From Blautia coccoides (GTDB taxonomy: Bacteria > Bacillota > Clostridia > Lachnospirales > Lachnospiraceae), in assembly GCF_034355335.1 (NCBI RefSeq), contig NZ_CP136422.1, positions 5,740,501-5,804,500 of the forward strand: a DNA stretch of 64,000 bases, given 5' to 3'. Of this stretch, positions 6,846-16,082 are shown piece after piece. The notes under the pieces are model-generated. The model was not told where the DNA came from, searched no databases, and saw only the letters and a list, made by a program, of their open reading frames with translations. The translations under genes were made by a program, and so were the position numbers. The first letter of the stretch is position 1. Each line of letters opens with the position of its first letter.

Positions 6846-7886
6846 ATGTATAGTTTTCAGAATGATTACAGTGAAGGAGCGCATCCAAACATACTCAGGG
6901 CGCTGGAAACCATTAATTATCACCAGAATAATTCCTATGGACTGGATGAGCACAGCGATAATGCCAGAGAATTGATCCAGGAAGCACTTGAGGATTACAG
7001 CGTAGACATTCATTTTATCGCCGGAGGCACCCTCACGAACCTGACCTTTATCTCCCATATTCTGCGGCCATATGAAGCAGTTTTAAGTGCTGACACCGGC
7101 CACATCAACACCCATGAGACGGGAGCCATTGAATCCACCGGCCACAAAGTTTTTTCCATTCCAACAGAAGACGGAAAGCTGACACCGGATTTCATCCGCC
7201 CTGTATTAAAATTACATGAAAATGAACACTGGGTGGAACCTCGCCTGGTTTATATATCAAACCCCACGGAAGTGGGAACCGTTTACACAAAAGAAGAACT
7301 GGAAACCCTGTACGCCTTCTGCAAACGCCATGACCTGTACCTGTATATGGACGGCGCCCGCCTTTCCATGGCTATGGCAGCGGAGGAGACACATCTAACT
7401 TTCCCGGATCTGCCCAATTTATGTGATGCCTTTTACATCGGCGGTACAAAAGTGGGAGCCATGTTCGGGGAGGCGCTTGTCATTGTAAAAGAGGAATTTA
7501 AAGATCATTTCCGCTTCAACATGAAACAGCATGGAGCTATTCTTGCAAAAGGCTGGATGATGGGTGTCCAATTCGAAGAACTGTTCAGGGACGGACTGTA
7601 CCTGGAACTTGGACGAAAGGGCGTTGCCATGGCACAGATCCTGAAAGAGGTATTTGAAAAAACAGGTATTCCGCTCCTGGCGCCGGCACCTACAAATCAG
7701 GTATTCCCCATTTTGCCGGATGCTCTGGCAGAAGCCGTAAATGAAAGATTTTTGACCACCTTCCAGTGCAAGCCGGACAAGGATCATACTTGTCTCAGAT
7801 TCTGTACTTCCTGGGCCACCAATGAGGAGGCTGTCAGGGATTTTGCTTCGGAGTTTGAGGATTTGGCAGCCAAATTCAACAGGTAA
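6846..7886 (+). CDS. ltaE: Low-specificity L-threonine aldolase family enzyme
   Basis: PLP-dependent cytoplasmic aldolase of 346 residues, expected to cleave L-(allo)threonine to glycine and acetaldehyde. The fold-type I signatures are visible: NDYSEGAHPN at the start, AGGTLTN, DTGHINTHETGA, the cofactor Asp in MDGARL, and the Schiff-base Lys in GGTKVG. ATG 6846 is preferred since the family starts here and AAAGGGG lies upstream; a longer frame from 6678 overlaps the promoter. Monocistronic, ending at the terminator at 7919. Other beta-eliminating lyases share the fold, but the DGARLSMA/GGTKVGA pattern fits this family well. Confidence 0.9.
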   Translation: MYSFQNDYSEGAHPNILRALETINYHQNNSYGLDEHSDNARELIQEALEDYSVDIHFIAGGTLTNLTFISHILRPYEAVLSADTGHINTHETGAIESTGHKVFSIPTEDGKLTPDFIRPVLKLHENEHWVEPRLVYISNPTEVGTVYTKEELETLYAFCKRHDLYLYMDGARLSMAMAAEETHLTFPDLPNLCDAFYIGGTKVGAMFGEALVIVKEEFKDHFRFNMKQHGAILAKGWMMGVQFEELFRDGLYLELGRKGVAMAQILKEVFEKTGIPLLAPAPTNQVFPILPDALAEAVNERFLTTFQCKPDKDHTCLRFCTSWATNEEAVRDFASEFEDLAAKFNR

Positions 7887-7918
7887 CACCAGAACTTTCA
7901 AACACATTTCAGTATGTA

Positions 7919-7955
7919 AAGGCATTCAGGAAGCTTTTTATCCGGGATGCCTTTT
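7919..7955 (+). terminator. Terminator after the aldolase gene
   Basis: AAGGCAT pairs with ATGCCTT (7919-7953), followed by a T run. Confidence 0.7.
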
Positions 7956-7984
7956 CTTATTATCGTCTGCATAGGAGACACATT

Positions 7985-8872
7985 ATGAAAATCAATCCAT
8001 CCGTCAATGACAGCTTAAAAGAGCGGGCAGCCCACGGGAGCCAGGAATTTCCCCTTCAGGTATATCAGGATATGGAATACTGCGAAAACGGATTAATCCT
8101 TTACAATCACTGGCATGAGGAGGCGGAAATACTGTTTGTGACAGAGGGCATGATGGAACTGGCCGTAGACGGCATTTCTATTCTTGCCGGGAAAGACACC
8201 ATTGTGCTGATCCCGCCCAATCTGCTCCACGTTGCCTATCAGTATCAAAACCAAAAATGCCGTTTTTCCTCCATCGTATTCCATCCCGACTTCGTTTCCA
8301 GTAAAAATCGGGATATCATACAGGCGCAGCAGCTAGATCCGTTTTTTGAGAACAGCTTTGTGTCCTCCTACGTCATATACGGCACGGATTTAAAATCCGA
8401 AACCGTAAGGGGTCTTCTCAGGGAACTGACAGCAAGCTATCTCGCCTCCAATCCTTACCGGGAACTTTTGATCAAGGGTTATCTTTACCAGATTTTATCT
8501 CATCTGCTGATAAAGGAAGAAAAACACAACATCAAATCCATGTCCGACTACATAAACGAAGAGCGGAAAAAGAAAATTTTAAAATACATTGATGAAAACT
8601 ACCAGAATCCCTTAAGCCTTGACGCCCTTGCCGGGTCCGTCTCCCTGAGCCGTGAGCAGTTCTGCCGTTTTTTTAAGAAATCCTTTCGCTCCACACCCAT
8701 TTCATACCTGAACCGCTTCCGCATTAACCGCTCCATGGCTCTGCTTAAGGAAACCAGCCTTCCGGTCATTGACATTGCAATTGCCGTGGGCTTTGACAGC
8801 AGCAACTACTTTGCCATCTCCTTCCGAAAAGCAACGGGAATGACTCCCAGTCAGTATAGAAATATGACATGA
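7985..8872 (+). CDS. AraC-family transcriptional regulator (cupin type)
   Basis: Protein of 295 residues with an N-terminal cupin-like sugar-sensing domain (~25-150, with HWHEEAEILFV and LIPPNLLHVAY) and two C-terminal AraC helix-turn-helix units (~195-295, ending GFDSSNYFAISFRKATGMTP). ATG 7985 follows TAGGAG. It lies directly upstream of, and in the same direction as, the GH31 gene, from which it is separated by its own terminator; it is the likely activator of that glycosidase, sensing a related sugar. That link is inferred from position only. Confidence 0.9.
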   Translation: MKINPSVNDSLKERAAHGSQEFPLQVYQDMEYCENGLILYNHWHEEAEILFVTEGMMELAVDGISILAGKDTIVLIPPNLLHVAYQYQNQKCRFSSIVFHPDFVSSKNRDIIQAQQLDPFFENSFVSSYVIYGTDLKSETVRGLLRELTASYLASNPYRELLIKGYLYQILSHLLIKEEKHNIKSMSDYINEERKKKILKYIDENYQNPLSLDALAGSVSLSREQFCRFFKKSFRSTPISYLNRFRINRSMALLKETSLPVIDIAIAVGFDSSNYFAISFRKATGMTPSQYRNMT

Positions 8873-8887
8873 TTTTAATATACCCTG

Positions 8888-8909
8888 ACATCATCTTTGA
8901 TGTTTTTTT
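8888..8909 (+). terminator. Terminator after the AraC gene
   Basis: ACATCA (8888-8893) and TGATGT (8898-8903) form a short stem followed by a run of T. Confidence 0.7.
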
Positions 8910-9001
8910 CCTCCGATAATTTTATAATACAAAGAAATACACAGTCAGCCGGCACCGGCCGGCGAAAAAAACACGATCCACTTATCAACAGGAGGAAAAT
9001 T

Positions 9002-10999
9002 ATGTCATTCTTTACAAAAAGTGAAAACTATATTGAATACCACAATGCCGGCGAAACTCTGCGCATTGCGGCATGGGGCGAGAACAGCCTGAGAGTCGTG
9101 TCTGTCCCCTCCGGTCCCCTGGACATGTCCAGCAGCGCCCTGAAAGACCAGGCCCCTGTAAACGTACAGATTCAGACAGATGAAGAAACCGCGGTCATCA
9201 AAAACGGAAAGATTTCCGCCCTCATTGATACCAGAGGCTGGAACAGCGCGGCTGTTGTCACCTTCTTTAACGACAAAAATGAAATACTGCTGAAAGAGAT
9301 GGACGGCGGCGGTGCCCTGATACGGCGTGCCAGGAAATTCTCCCCTTATATCGGCGGTGATTTCCGCCTGAAGGTCACCTTTGAAGCCAACAAAGATGAG
9401 AAGATCTACGGAATGGGACAGTATCAGCAGGATATTTTAGATTTAAAAGGCTGCAACATAGAGCTGGCTCACAGAAATTCCCAGGCCTCCATCCCCTTTT
9501 ATGTATCCAGCAAAGGCTATGGCTTTTTCTGGCACAATCCTGCGATCGGAAGCGTGTCCTTCGGCAAAAATGTGACGGAATGGCGGGCTGACAGCACCAA
9601 AAAAATGGACTACTGGATCACAGCAGGCGACACTCCTGCCCAGATTGAATCCCAATACAGCCAGGTGACAGGAAGAGCACCTATGATGCCGGAATGCGGG
9701 CTTGGTTTCTGGCAGTGCAAGCTCCGTTACCACAATCAGGAACAGGTACTGTCCGTTGCCAGAGAATACCACCGCCGCGGCATTCCTGTGGATGTGTTTG
9801 TGGTGGATTATTATCACTGGCCCCGGTGCGGCGATTACCGCTTTGACGAGAATTTCTTCCCGGACCCCAAAGCCATGGCAGAGGAACTGCGCTCCTACGG
9901 CATGGAACTCATGGTATCTGTGTGGCCCCAGATTGACTGGCGCAGTGAAAATTTCCAGGAGATGCGTCAGAAAGGCCTCCTTGTCCAGACGGAACACGGC
10001 CTGAACGTACAGATGGATTTCCAGGGCAACAACGTATTCTATGACGCCACCAACCCGGAGGCCAGAGAATATGTATGGGACAAGTGTAAAAAGAACTATG
10101 CAGAGAACGGGATCAAGCTCTTCTGGCTGGATGAGGCGGAGCCGGAATACACCACCTATGACTATGAAAACTACCGCTATTACGCCGGAAGCGTTATGCA
10201 GCAGGGAAATATCTATCCCCGTGAATATGCACGAGGCTTTTACGAGGGACAGAAGAAAAACGGACAGGAGGATGTCCTGAACCTGGTGCGCTGCGCCTGG
10301 GCAGGAAGCCAGCAGTACGGCGCCCTCATTTGGTCCGGTGATATCCACTCCACCTATCAGGATTTCCGCAATCAGATCGTAGCCGGCCTGCAGATGGGCC
10401 TCTCGGGAATCCCCTGGTGGACCACAGATATTGGCGGTTTCCACGGCGGCAATATCTACGACAAGGATTTCCAGGAACTGCTGATCCGCTGGTTCCAGTT
10501 CGGCGCCTTCTGCCCTGTTATGCGTCTTCACGGCAACCGCCTCCCGCGCACACCTCTCTACAAAGCAAACGGAGAGGAGACCGAGGGCACAGGTGCAGAC
10601 AATGAGATCTGGAGCTATGGGGAAGAAAATTATCAGATCATGAAAAAGTTCATTGAAATCCGTGAAATGATGCGTGACTATACCAGAAGCCTTATGGCTA
10701 AGGCACATGAGACAGGTGCTCCTGTTATGCGTACCATGTTCTACGAATTCCCGGAGGACACCCGGACCTGGGAACTGGATACCCAGTACATGTACGGTTC
10801 AGATATTCTGGCTGCGCCTATAGTGGAGCCTCACGCTATGTCAAGAAAAGTTTATCTGCCCTCAGGCTGCACCTGGACAAACGCCCATACAGGGGAGATC
10901 CTTCAGGGAGGCCAGTGGATAGAAGCGGAAGCCTCCATAGACACGATCCCTGTATTTTTGCGGGATGGCAGACAGGAATATCTGATAAAAAATATCTGA
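9002..10999 (+). CDS. GH31 family alpha-glycosidase (alpha-xylosidase/alpha-glucosidase)
   Basis: Cytoplasmic retaining alpha-glycosidase of 665 residues without a signal peptide. An N-terminal beta-sandwich precedes the (beta/alpha)8 barrel. The nucleophile Asp is residue ~377 in FWLDEAEP and the acid/base Asp residue ~447 in WSGDI; PWWTTDIGGF and RLHGNR are also typical. ATG 9002 has AGGAGG 7 bases upstream, whereas the longer frame from 8897 covers the terminator. The WLDEAEP form of the nucleophile motif is common in the alpha-xylosidase-like branch, but specificity cannot be fixed by eye. Likely controlled by the AraC regulator just upstream. Confidence 0.9.
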   Translation: MSFFTKSENYIEYHNAGETLRIAAWGENSLRVVSVPSGPLDMSSSALKDQAPVNVQIQTDEETAVIKNGKISALIDTRGWNSAAVVTFFNDKNEILLKEMDGGGALIRRARKFSPYIGGDFRLKVTFEANKDEKIYGMGQYQQDILDLKGCNIELAHRNSQASIPFYVSSKGYGFFWHNPAIGSVSFGKNVTEWRADSTKKMDYWITAGDTPAQIESQYSQVTGRAPMMPECGLGFWQCKLRYHNQEQVLSVAREYHRRGIPVDVFVVDYYHWPRCGDYRFDENFFPDPKAMAEELRSYGMELMVSVWPQIDWRSENFQEMRQKGLLVQTEHGLNVQMDFQGNNVFYDATNPEAREYVWDKCKKNYAENGIKLFWLDEAEPEYTTYDYENYRYYAGSVMQQGNIYPREYARGFYEGQKKNGQEDVLNLVRCAWAGSQQYGALIWSGDIHSTYQDFRNQIVAGLQMGLSGIPWWTTDIGGFHGGNIYDKDFQELLIRWFQFGAFCPVMRLHGNRLPRTPLYKANGEETEGTGADNEIWSYGEENYQIMKKFIEIREMMRDYTRSLMAKAHETGAPVMRTMFYEFPEDTRTWELDTQYMYGSDILAAPIVEPHAMSRKVYLPSGCTWTNAHTGEILQGGQWIEAEASIDTIPVFLRDGRQEYLIKNI

Positions 11000-11025
11000 T
11001 AAAAATATTTGATAAAAATTCAGTG

Positions 11026-11065
11026 TTGACATTTCCTTCCTGCCGCTATATGATTATGGCAGGAA
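11026..11065 (+). promoter_or_regulatory. Promoter of the thi operon with overlapping inverted repeat
   Basis: TTGACA (11026-11031), 17-bp spacer, TATGAT (11049-11054). The arms TTCCTGCC (11037-11044) and GGCAGGAA (11058-11065) flank the -10 box and could be an operator or a weak terminator for the GH31 gene. Confidence 0.65.
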
Positions 11066-11087
11066 AAATACCTGAAAACAATTGAAT

Positions 11088-11180
11088 ATGCAAGGGGAGC
11101 TGACGCGTCGGCTGAGAGGAAATACGAACGGATTTCGACCCTGAGAACCTGATACGGATAATGCCGGCGTAGGAAGCGAA
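11088..11180 (+). ncRNA. TPP riboswitch (THI element) aptamer
   Basis: It contains the conserved blocks GGGGAGC, GGCTGAGAGG, GACCCTGAGAACCTGAT and GGATAATGCCGGCGTAGGAA in the standard order. It lies directly upstream of thiC and binds thiamine diphosphate to switch off the operon. Confidence 0.97.
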
Positions 11181-11201
11181 CCAGAAGTTTATGTATATTT
11201 G

Positions 11202-11228
11202 GTGCATCCCATCAGGGGTGCACTTTTT
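11202..11228 (+). terminator. Riboswitch-controlled terminator of the thi operon
   Basis: GTGCATCCC pairs with GGGGTGCAC, followed by seven T. It lies 22 bp after the TPP aptamer and before the thiC start, so ligand binding would favour premature termination. Confidence 0.9.
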
Positions 11229-11317
11229 TTCTAAAAAAGTCCCCCTTTTGTCACCTCTTCACCTCTTCTATCTCCTTTCTTTCGGACATTTCCGTGTCCC
11301 AAAGAAAGGAGATTTTC

Positions 11318-12625
11318 ATGCAGTACACAACTCAGATGGACGCCGCCAGAAAAGGCATCATCACAAAGGAGATGCAGGCGGCAGCTAAAAAAGAACAGAT
11401 GGATGTGAGACAGCTTATGGCTCTCATGGCAAAAGGCCAGGTCATCATCCCCTGCAACAAAAGGCACACCTCTCTGGAGCCAAATGCCATCGGCTCCATG
11501 CTCAGAACAAAAATCAATGTAAACCTGGGTATATCCAGGGACTGCAAAGACATGGATATGGAAATTGAAAAGGTGAACAACGCTGTGAAAATGGGCGCTG
11601 AATCCATTATGGATCTGAGCTCCTACGGAGACACCCGCACCTTCCGCAGACGTCTCACCAAAGAATGCCCTGCCATTATCGGAACCGTCCCTATCTACGA
11701 CGCTGTAGTCTACTATCACAAACCCTTAAAAGAGATCACGTCCCGGCAATGGCTTGACATAGTGCGCATGCATGCCGAGGACGGCGTGGACTTCATGACC
11801 ATCCACTGCGGCATCAACAAAGAAACCGCAGGAAAATTCAAACGTAACAAGCGCCTCACCAATATCGTCTCCCGCGGCGGCTCCATCATCTTTGCCTGGA
11901 TGGAAATGACAGGCCAGGAGAATCCTTTCTACGAGCATTATGATGAGATCCTGGATATCTGCCGGGAATATGACATTACCATGAGTCTCGGGGACGCCTG
12001 CCGCCCCGGATGCATCCAAGATGCCTCTGATATCTCCCAGATCGAGGAGCTGATCACCCTGGGCGAACTGACAAAACGTGCCTGGGAAAAAGATGTACAG
12101 GTTATGGTGGAAGGCCCCGGACACATGCCTCTGGACCAGATCGAAGCCAACATGAAGATCCAGCAGACTCTCTGTCAGGGCGCCCCCTTCTATGTGCTGG
12201 GTCCCCTGGTGACAGATGTTGCCCCCGGATACGACCACATCACCGCTGCCATCGGCGGTGCCATTGCAGCCACCTACGGCGCTTCCTTTCTGTGCTATGT
12301 AACTCCTGCGGAACACCTGCGCCTGCCCAATCTGGACGATGTAAAGGAAGGCATTATCGCCTCCCGCATAGCAGCTCACGCTGCCGACATAGCCAAGGGC
12401 GTAAAAGGCGCCGCTGACTGGGACAGAAAAATGAGCACTGCCCGTAAAAATCTGGATTGGGAAGAGATGTTCCGTCTCTGCCTGGACCCGGAAAAAGCCG
12501 GACGATACCGCGCGGAGGCCAAACCGGAAAAAGAGGATACCTGCAGCATGTGCGGCAATTTCTGCGCTGTCAAGAATATGAACCGGATATTGGACGGTGA
12601 GATCGTCAACATCTATGACGAGTGA
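11318..12625 (+). CDS. thiC: Phosphomethylpyrimidine synthase ThiC
   Basis: Radical-SAM enzyme of 435 residues that rearranges 5-aminoimidazole ribotide to HMP phosphate, the pyrimidine half of thiamine. The body carries [29 protein letters not shown] and TAAIGGAI motifs. The C-terminal cluster motif reads CSMCGNFC, i.e. CX2CX3C, one residue shorter than the CX2CX4C of longer bacterial ThiC. ATG 11318 follows AAAGGAG. First gene of the thiamine operon under the TPP riboswitch. It is the short clostridial/archaeal-type ThiC, lacking the N-terminal domain of E. coli ThiC. Confidence 0.97.
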   Translation: MQYTTQMDAARKGIITKEMQAAAKKEQMDVRQLMALMAKGQVIIPCNKRHTSLEPNAIGSMLRTKINVNLGISRDCKDMDMEIEKVNNAVKMGAESIMDLSSYGDTRTFRRRLTKECPAIIGTVPIYDAVVYYHKPLKEITSRQWLDIVRMHAEDGVDFMTIHCGINKETAGKFKRNKRLTNIVSRGGSIIFAWMEMTGQENPFYEHYDEILDICREYDITMSLGDACRPGCIQDASDISQIEELITLGELTKRAWEKDVQVMVEGPGHMPLDQIEANMKIQQTLCQGAPFYVLGPLVTDVAPGYDHITAAIGGAIAATYGASFLCYVTPAEHLRLPNLDDVKEGIIASRIAAHAADIAKGVKGAADWDRKMSTARKNLDWEEMFRLCLDPEKAGRYRAEAKPEKEDTCSMCGNFCAVKNMNRILDGEIVNIYDE

Positions 12626-12642
12626 GAAAAGAGGCGGAAACT

Positions 12643-12840
12643 ATGATAAAGATCAATGGCACCCCCGTACAGCTCTCAGCCCCGTGCACAGTGGAGACAT
12701 TTCTTCTGGAACAGGGCTACACGCTGCAGCGGATCGCTGTGGAGCGAAACGGGGAAATACTTCCCAAAAAACATTACGCTGACACCCTCGTCCTTGAGAA
12801 TGACACCTATGAGGTTGTCAGCTTTGTAGGAGGCGGCTGA
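12643..12840 (+). CDS. thiS: Sulfur carrier protein ThiS
   Basis: Ubiquitin-like sulfur carrier of 65 residues ending in the required Gly-Gly (VGGG), which is adenylated and thiocarboxylated to donate sulfur to the thiazole ring. The start ATG 12643 follows GAGGCGG, 17 bp after the thiC stop; the in-frame ATG region at 12622 would add seven residues overlapping the thiC end. The thiF start lies one base after its stop and the thiF ribosome site is inside thiS, so the two are coupled. Confidence 0.93.
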   Translation: MIKINGTPVQLSAPCTVETFLLEQGYTLQRIAVERNGEILPKKHYADTLVLENDTYEVVSFVGGG

Positions 12841-12841
12841 T

Positions 12842-13492
12842 TTGGAAGAAGGACACCACATCCTGTCTAAAAGTGAAATGGAGGAGGTACTGGCAGAACG
12901 CCACACACTCCCCATATACAGGAAACTCAAAAGGTCAGGAGCAGCTATTGCCGGTCTGGGCGGACTGGGCTCTCATGTGGCAGTTATGCTGGCACGTACC
13001 GGTATCGGAAGCCTCCACCTGATCGACTTTGACCGGGTGGAGCCCAGCAATCTGCACCGCCAGGCCTATAAAATGAAACATTTGGGCAGATATAAAACGG
13101 ACGCGCTGAGAGAAGAAATTTCAGAGATCAACCCCTATATTTCAGTCCGTACAGACACGGTTAAGCTCACGCCTGACAACATAGGCAGCTTGCTGGCAGA
13201 TGACAGGATCATCTGTGAAGCATTTGACCGGGCAGAAAGCAAAGCCATGCTGGTCAATCATCTGTTAGAACACCGGCCGGACGCTGTCATTGTATCCGGT
13301 TCCGGTATGGCCGGCTTTGGAAGCAGTAATACCATACATACAAAAAAAAGAATGAAGAATCTGTATCTCTGCGGGGATGGTACCAGTGACACCGCCTCCG
13401 GCATAAGCCTCACGGCCCCCAGGGTAACCCTGTGCGCAGCCCATCAGGCCAATATGATATTGAGGATTATCCTGGGAGAGACAGATGTATAA
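12842..13492 (+). CDS. thiF: ThiS adenylyltransferase ThiF
   Basis: E1-like enzyme of 216 residues that adenylates the ThiS C-terminus with ATP. The nucleotide loop GLGGLGSHVA is at ~38-47, followed by LIDFDRVEPSNLHRQ, both typical of the family. It is shorter than MoeB and lacks the Cys-X-X-Cys zinc pairs and rhodanese domain of MoeB/ThiF fusions, as in many clostridial ThiF. It starts at TTG 12842 with GGAGG located in the last codons of thiS, implying translational coupling. Confidence 0.92.
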   Translation: MEEGHHILSKSEMEEVLAERHTLPIYRKLKRSGAAIAGLGGLGSHVAVMLARTGIGSLHLIDFDRVEPSNLHRQAYKMKHLGRYKTDALREEISEINPYISVRTDTVKLTPDNIGSLLADDRIICEAFDRAESKAMLVNHLLEHRPDAVIVSGSGMAGFGSSNTIHTKKRMKNLYLCGDGTSDTASGISLTAPRVTLCAAHQANMILRIILGETDV

Positions 13493-13522
13493 AAAAAGTA
13501 TAGAAAAGAGGCATACAACATC

Positions 13523-14290
13523 ATGAGAGATGACAAATTGATATTGGGCGGACACGAATTCCACTCCCGTTTTATTCTGGGTTCCGGAAAATACAACCCG
13601 GAACTGATCCGCGCAGCCATTGAAAATGCCGGCGCTGAGATCATCACGCTGGCCGTGCGCAGAGCCAACAGCGGTACTGCCAGCATCCTGGAGCATATCC
13701 CGGATAACGTTACCCTTCTTCCCAACACATCCGGGGCAAGAACAGCCGATGAGGCAGTGAGGATCGCGCGTCTGGCCAGGGAATTAGGCTGCGGGGACTT
13801 CATAAAGGTTGAAGTCATCCGTGACTCCAAATATCTGCTCCCTGACAACCAGGAAACCATACGCGCCGCAGAGCTTTTGGCAAACGAGGGCTTTATCGTC
13901 ATGCCTTACATGTATCCCGACCTAAACACTGCCAGAGATCTGGCAAATGCCGGTGCCGCCTGTATTATGCCCCTGGGTTCCCCTATTGGCACCAATAAAG
14001 GATTATGTACAAAGGAATTCATAAAAATTCTTATCGAGGAGATCGATCTTCCCATTATCGTGGACGCAGGGATCGGCCGTCCCTCCCAGGCCTGTGAAGC
14101 TATGGAAATGGGCGCAGACGCAGTGATGGCAAACACAGCTATTGCCACTGCAGGCAATATCCCGGCTATGGCGGAGGCCTTTAAAAAGGCAGTTGAGGCC
14201 GGCCGCACTGCTTATCTCTCCGGCCTTGGACGGATCATAAACGGCAGCGCCAGCGCCTCCTCCCCGCTCACCGGATTCCTGGAACAATAA
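13523..14290 (+). CDS. thiG: Thiazole synthase ThiG
   Basis: TIM-barrel enzyme of 255 residues that condenses deoxyxylulose phosphate, dehydroglycine and ThiS thiocarboxylate into thiazole phosphate. It shows the start motif [12 protein letters not shown], the Schiff-base Lys in FIKVEVI, the acid residue in [10 protein letters not shown] and the phosphate-binding [16 protein letters not shown] 13523 follows AGAGG. It lies between thiF and thiH with gaps of 30 and 14 bp, the usual order. Confidence 0.96.
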   Translation: MRDDKLILGGHEFHSRFILGSGKYNPELIRAAIENAGAEIITLAVRRANSGTASILEHIPDNVTLLPNTSGARTADEAVRIARLARELGCGDFIKVEVIRDSKYLLPDNQETIRAAELLANEGFIVMPYMYPDLNTARDLANAGAACIMPLGSPIGTNKGLCTKEFIKILIEEIDLPIIVDAGIGRPSQACEAMEMGADAVMANTAIATAGNIPAMAEAFKKAVEAGRTAYLSGLGRIINGSASASSPLTGFLEQ

Positions 14291-14304
14291 AGGAGGATAG
14301 AAAA

Positions 14305-15465
14305 ATGACTGCACGCAGAACAGATCATATGGAATATATGGACGGTATGGAAGCCCTGGATTCTGATATTCTGGACAAGGTGATACATGCCATGGATCAT
14401 TATGATCCCAACACCTTTACGGAAACTCATGTGCGCACTGCACTGTCCCATGATATACGGACTCCGGAGGATTTCGCCGCTCTTCTCTCCCCCGCCGCAG
14501 AACCTTTTCTGGAGGAAATGGCACAGGCTGCCCAGGCTGAGACAAGAAAGCACTTTGGAAACTGCATCAACCTTTTTACACCGCTTTACATCTCAAATTA
14601 CTGCGAAAACCACTGCATTTACTGTGGTTTTAACTGCCATAACCATATACGCAGGGCAAGGCTGACCCCGGAAGAGATCGACCAGGAAATGGCTGCCATC
14701 GCCAAAACAGGATTAGAAGAAATCCTGATACTGGTAGGTGAAAGCCGTGCCAAAAGTGACGTGGCGTATCTGGGGGAAGCCTGCAGGATCGCCCGGAAAT
14801 ATTTTAAAATGGTGGGACTGGAAGTCTATCCCATGAACAGTGATGAATATGCTTACCTTCACAAATGCGGCGCTGACTATGTAACAGTGTTTCAGGAGAC
14901 TTACAATTCTGACAAATATGAAACGCTCCATCTTGCCGGACATAAGAGAGTTTTCCCTTACCGGTTCCACGCGCAGGAACGGGCACTGAAGGGCGGAATG
15001 AGAGGCGTTGCCTTCGGAGCGCTCCTGGGATTAGATGATTTCAGAAAGGACGCATTTGCCACAGGCATGCACGCATGGCTTCTGCAGAGGAAGTACCCGC
15101 AGGCTGAAATTTCCTTTTCCTGCCCGAGACTACGGCCCATCATCAATAATGACAAGATCAATCCCAAAGATGTACATGAGCCTCAGCTTCTTCAGGTGAT
15201 CACAGCCTACCGGCTTTTTATGCCCTTTGCCGGAATTACGATCTCTACAAGGGAACGGGCTGGATTCCGCGATCATGTGATCACCATCGCAGCCACCAAA
15301 ATTTCCGCAGGCGTCAGTACAGGAGTGGGGAGTCATGTGGAAGATTTGGAGGATAAAGGGGATGACCAGTTTGAGATTTCTGATGACAGGGGAGTTGAGG
15401 AAGTTTACCAGGCTGTTTTGAAAAAGGGAATGCAGCCGGTCATGAATGACTATGTGTTTGTTTAG
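14305..15465 (+). CDS. thiH: 2-iminoacetate synthase (tyrosine lyase) ThiH
   Basis: Radical-SAM enzyme of 386 residues that cleaves tyrosine to dehydroglycine and p-cresol for thiazole formation in anaerobes. The cluster motif is CENHCIYCGF (CX3CX2C) near residue 100, then GEEILILVGES-like and YPMNSDEY segments. ATG 14305 follows AAGGAGG. Using ThiH rather than the oxygen-dependent ThiO fits an anaerobe. The 3' end overlaps the next gene. Confidence 0.95.
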   Translation: MTARRTDHMEYMDGMEALDSDILDKVIHAMDHYDPNTFTETHVRTALSHDIRTPEDFAALLSPAAEPFLEEMAQAAQAETRKHFGNCINLFTPLYISNYCENHCIYCGFNCHNHIRRARLTPEEIDQEMAAIAKTGLEEILILVGESRAKSDVAYLGEACRIARKYFKMVGLEVYPMNSDEYAYLHKCGADYVTVFQETYNSDKYETLHLAGHKRVFPYRFHAQERALKGGMRGVAFGALLGLDDFRKDAFATGMHAWLLQRKYPQAEISFSCPRLRPIINNDKINPKDVHEPQLLQVITAYRLFMPFAGITISTRERAGFRDHVITIAATKISAGVSTGVGSHVEDLEDKGDDQFEISDDRGVEEVYQAVLKKGMQPVMNDYVFV

Positions 15466-16072
15466 ATCATCAAACGGACTTTCGGATATGTTTCCATATG
15501 GGAACATGCTGGCAGTGACGAACCGTCATCTCTGTGACGGACCTTTTCTGGCGCAGGTGGAGAGGGTTGCCGCTAAGAAGCCCAGAGGAATCATACTGAG
15601 GGAGAAAGACTTGGAGGCTTCAGAATATCTGGAACTGGCAGAAAAGGTCCAGAAAATATGCAGGAAATACGGTGTAGCCTGCATTCTGCACTCCCGGATC
15701 GAGACTGCACAGAGACTTGCGTGTTCTGCTGTTCATTTACCTTTCTCCGGCTTCTGCAGTCTCAGTAATAAGGGAAACGTTTTGGAGGGTTTTGATACGG
15801 TAGGCGTGTCCGTCCATTCCGTAAAAGAAGCTGTCGCGGCCGAAAGGTTGGGCGCCGGTTATGTGACGGCCGGCCATATCTTTTTGACGGACTGCAAAAA
15901 AGGGCTTCCCGCCAGAGGAATCCCTTTTTTGAAAAATGTGTGCACGGCAGTCCGGATACCTGTTTATGCCATTGGCGGGATCAATCCTGACAACGTAAAG
16001 GATGTACTGGACGCAGGCGCAGCCGGATTTTGTGTAATGTCCGGTATCATGCGCGGGCCTCTTTGGAGATAG
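15446..16072 (+). CDS. tenI: Thiazole tautomerase TenI (ThiE-like)
   Basis: TIM-barrel protein of 208 residues from ATG 15446. The C-terminal half matches TenI closely by eye: GVSVHSVKEA, AGHIFLTDCKKGL, YAIGGI and CVMSGI. An N-terminal ILREKDL block recalls ThiE. The ThiE GVHLGQ block is replaced by VHLPFSG, which argues for TenI, the aromatising tautomerase of the thiazole carboxylate, over thiamine phosphate synthase. Start choice is uncertain: ATG 15446 overlaps thiH by 20 bp, and ATG 15488 gives a shorter protein. Last gene of the thi operon, so thiD and thiE activities must lie elsewhere. Confidence 0.75.
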   Translation: MTMCLFRSSNGLSDMFPYGNMLAVTNRHLCDGPFLAQVERVAAKKPRGIILREKDLEASEYLELAEKVQKICRKYGVACILHSRIETAQRLACSAVHLPFSGFCSLSNKGNVLEGFDTVGVSVHSVKEAVAAERLGAGYVTAGHIFLTDCKKGLPARGIPFLKNVCTAVRIPVYAIGGINPDNVKDVLDAGAAGFCVMSGIMRGPLWR

Positions 16073-16082
16073 TCCCCGGATT

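Noticed and set aside
15446..16072. ThiE thiamine phosphate synthase
   Set aside because: The GHIFLTDCKKGL block and absence of the GVHLGQ block match TenI better, although an ILREKD block is ThiE-like.
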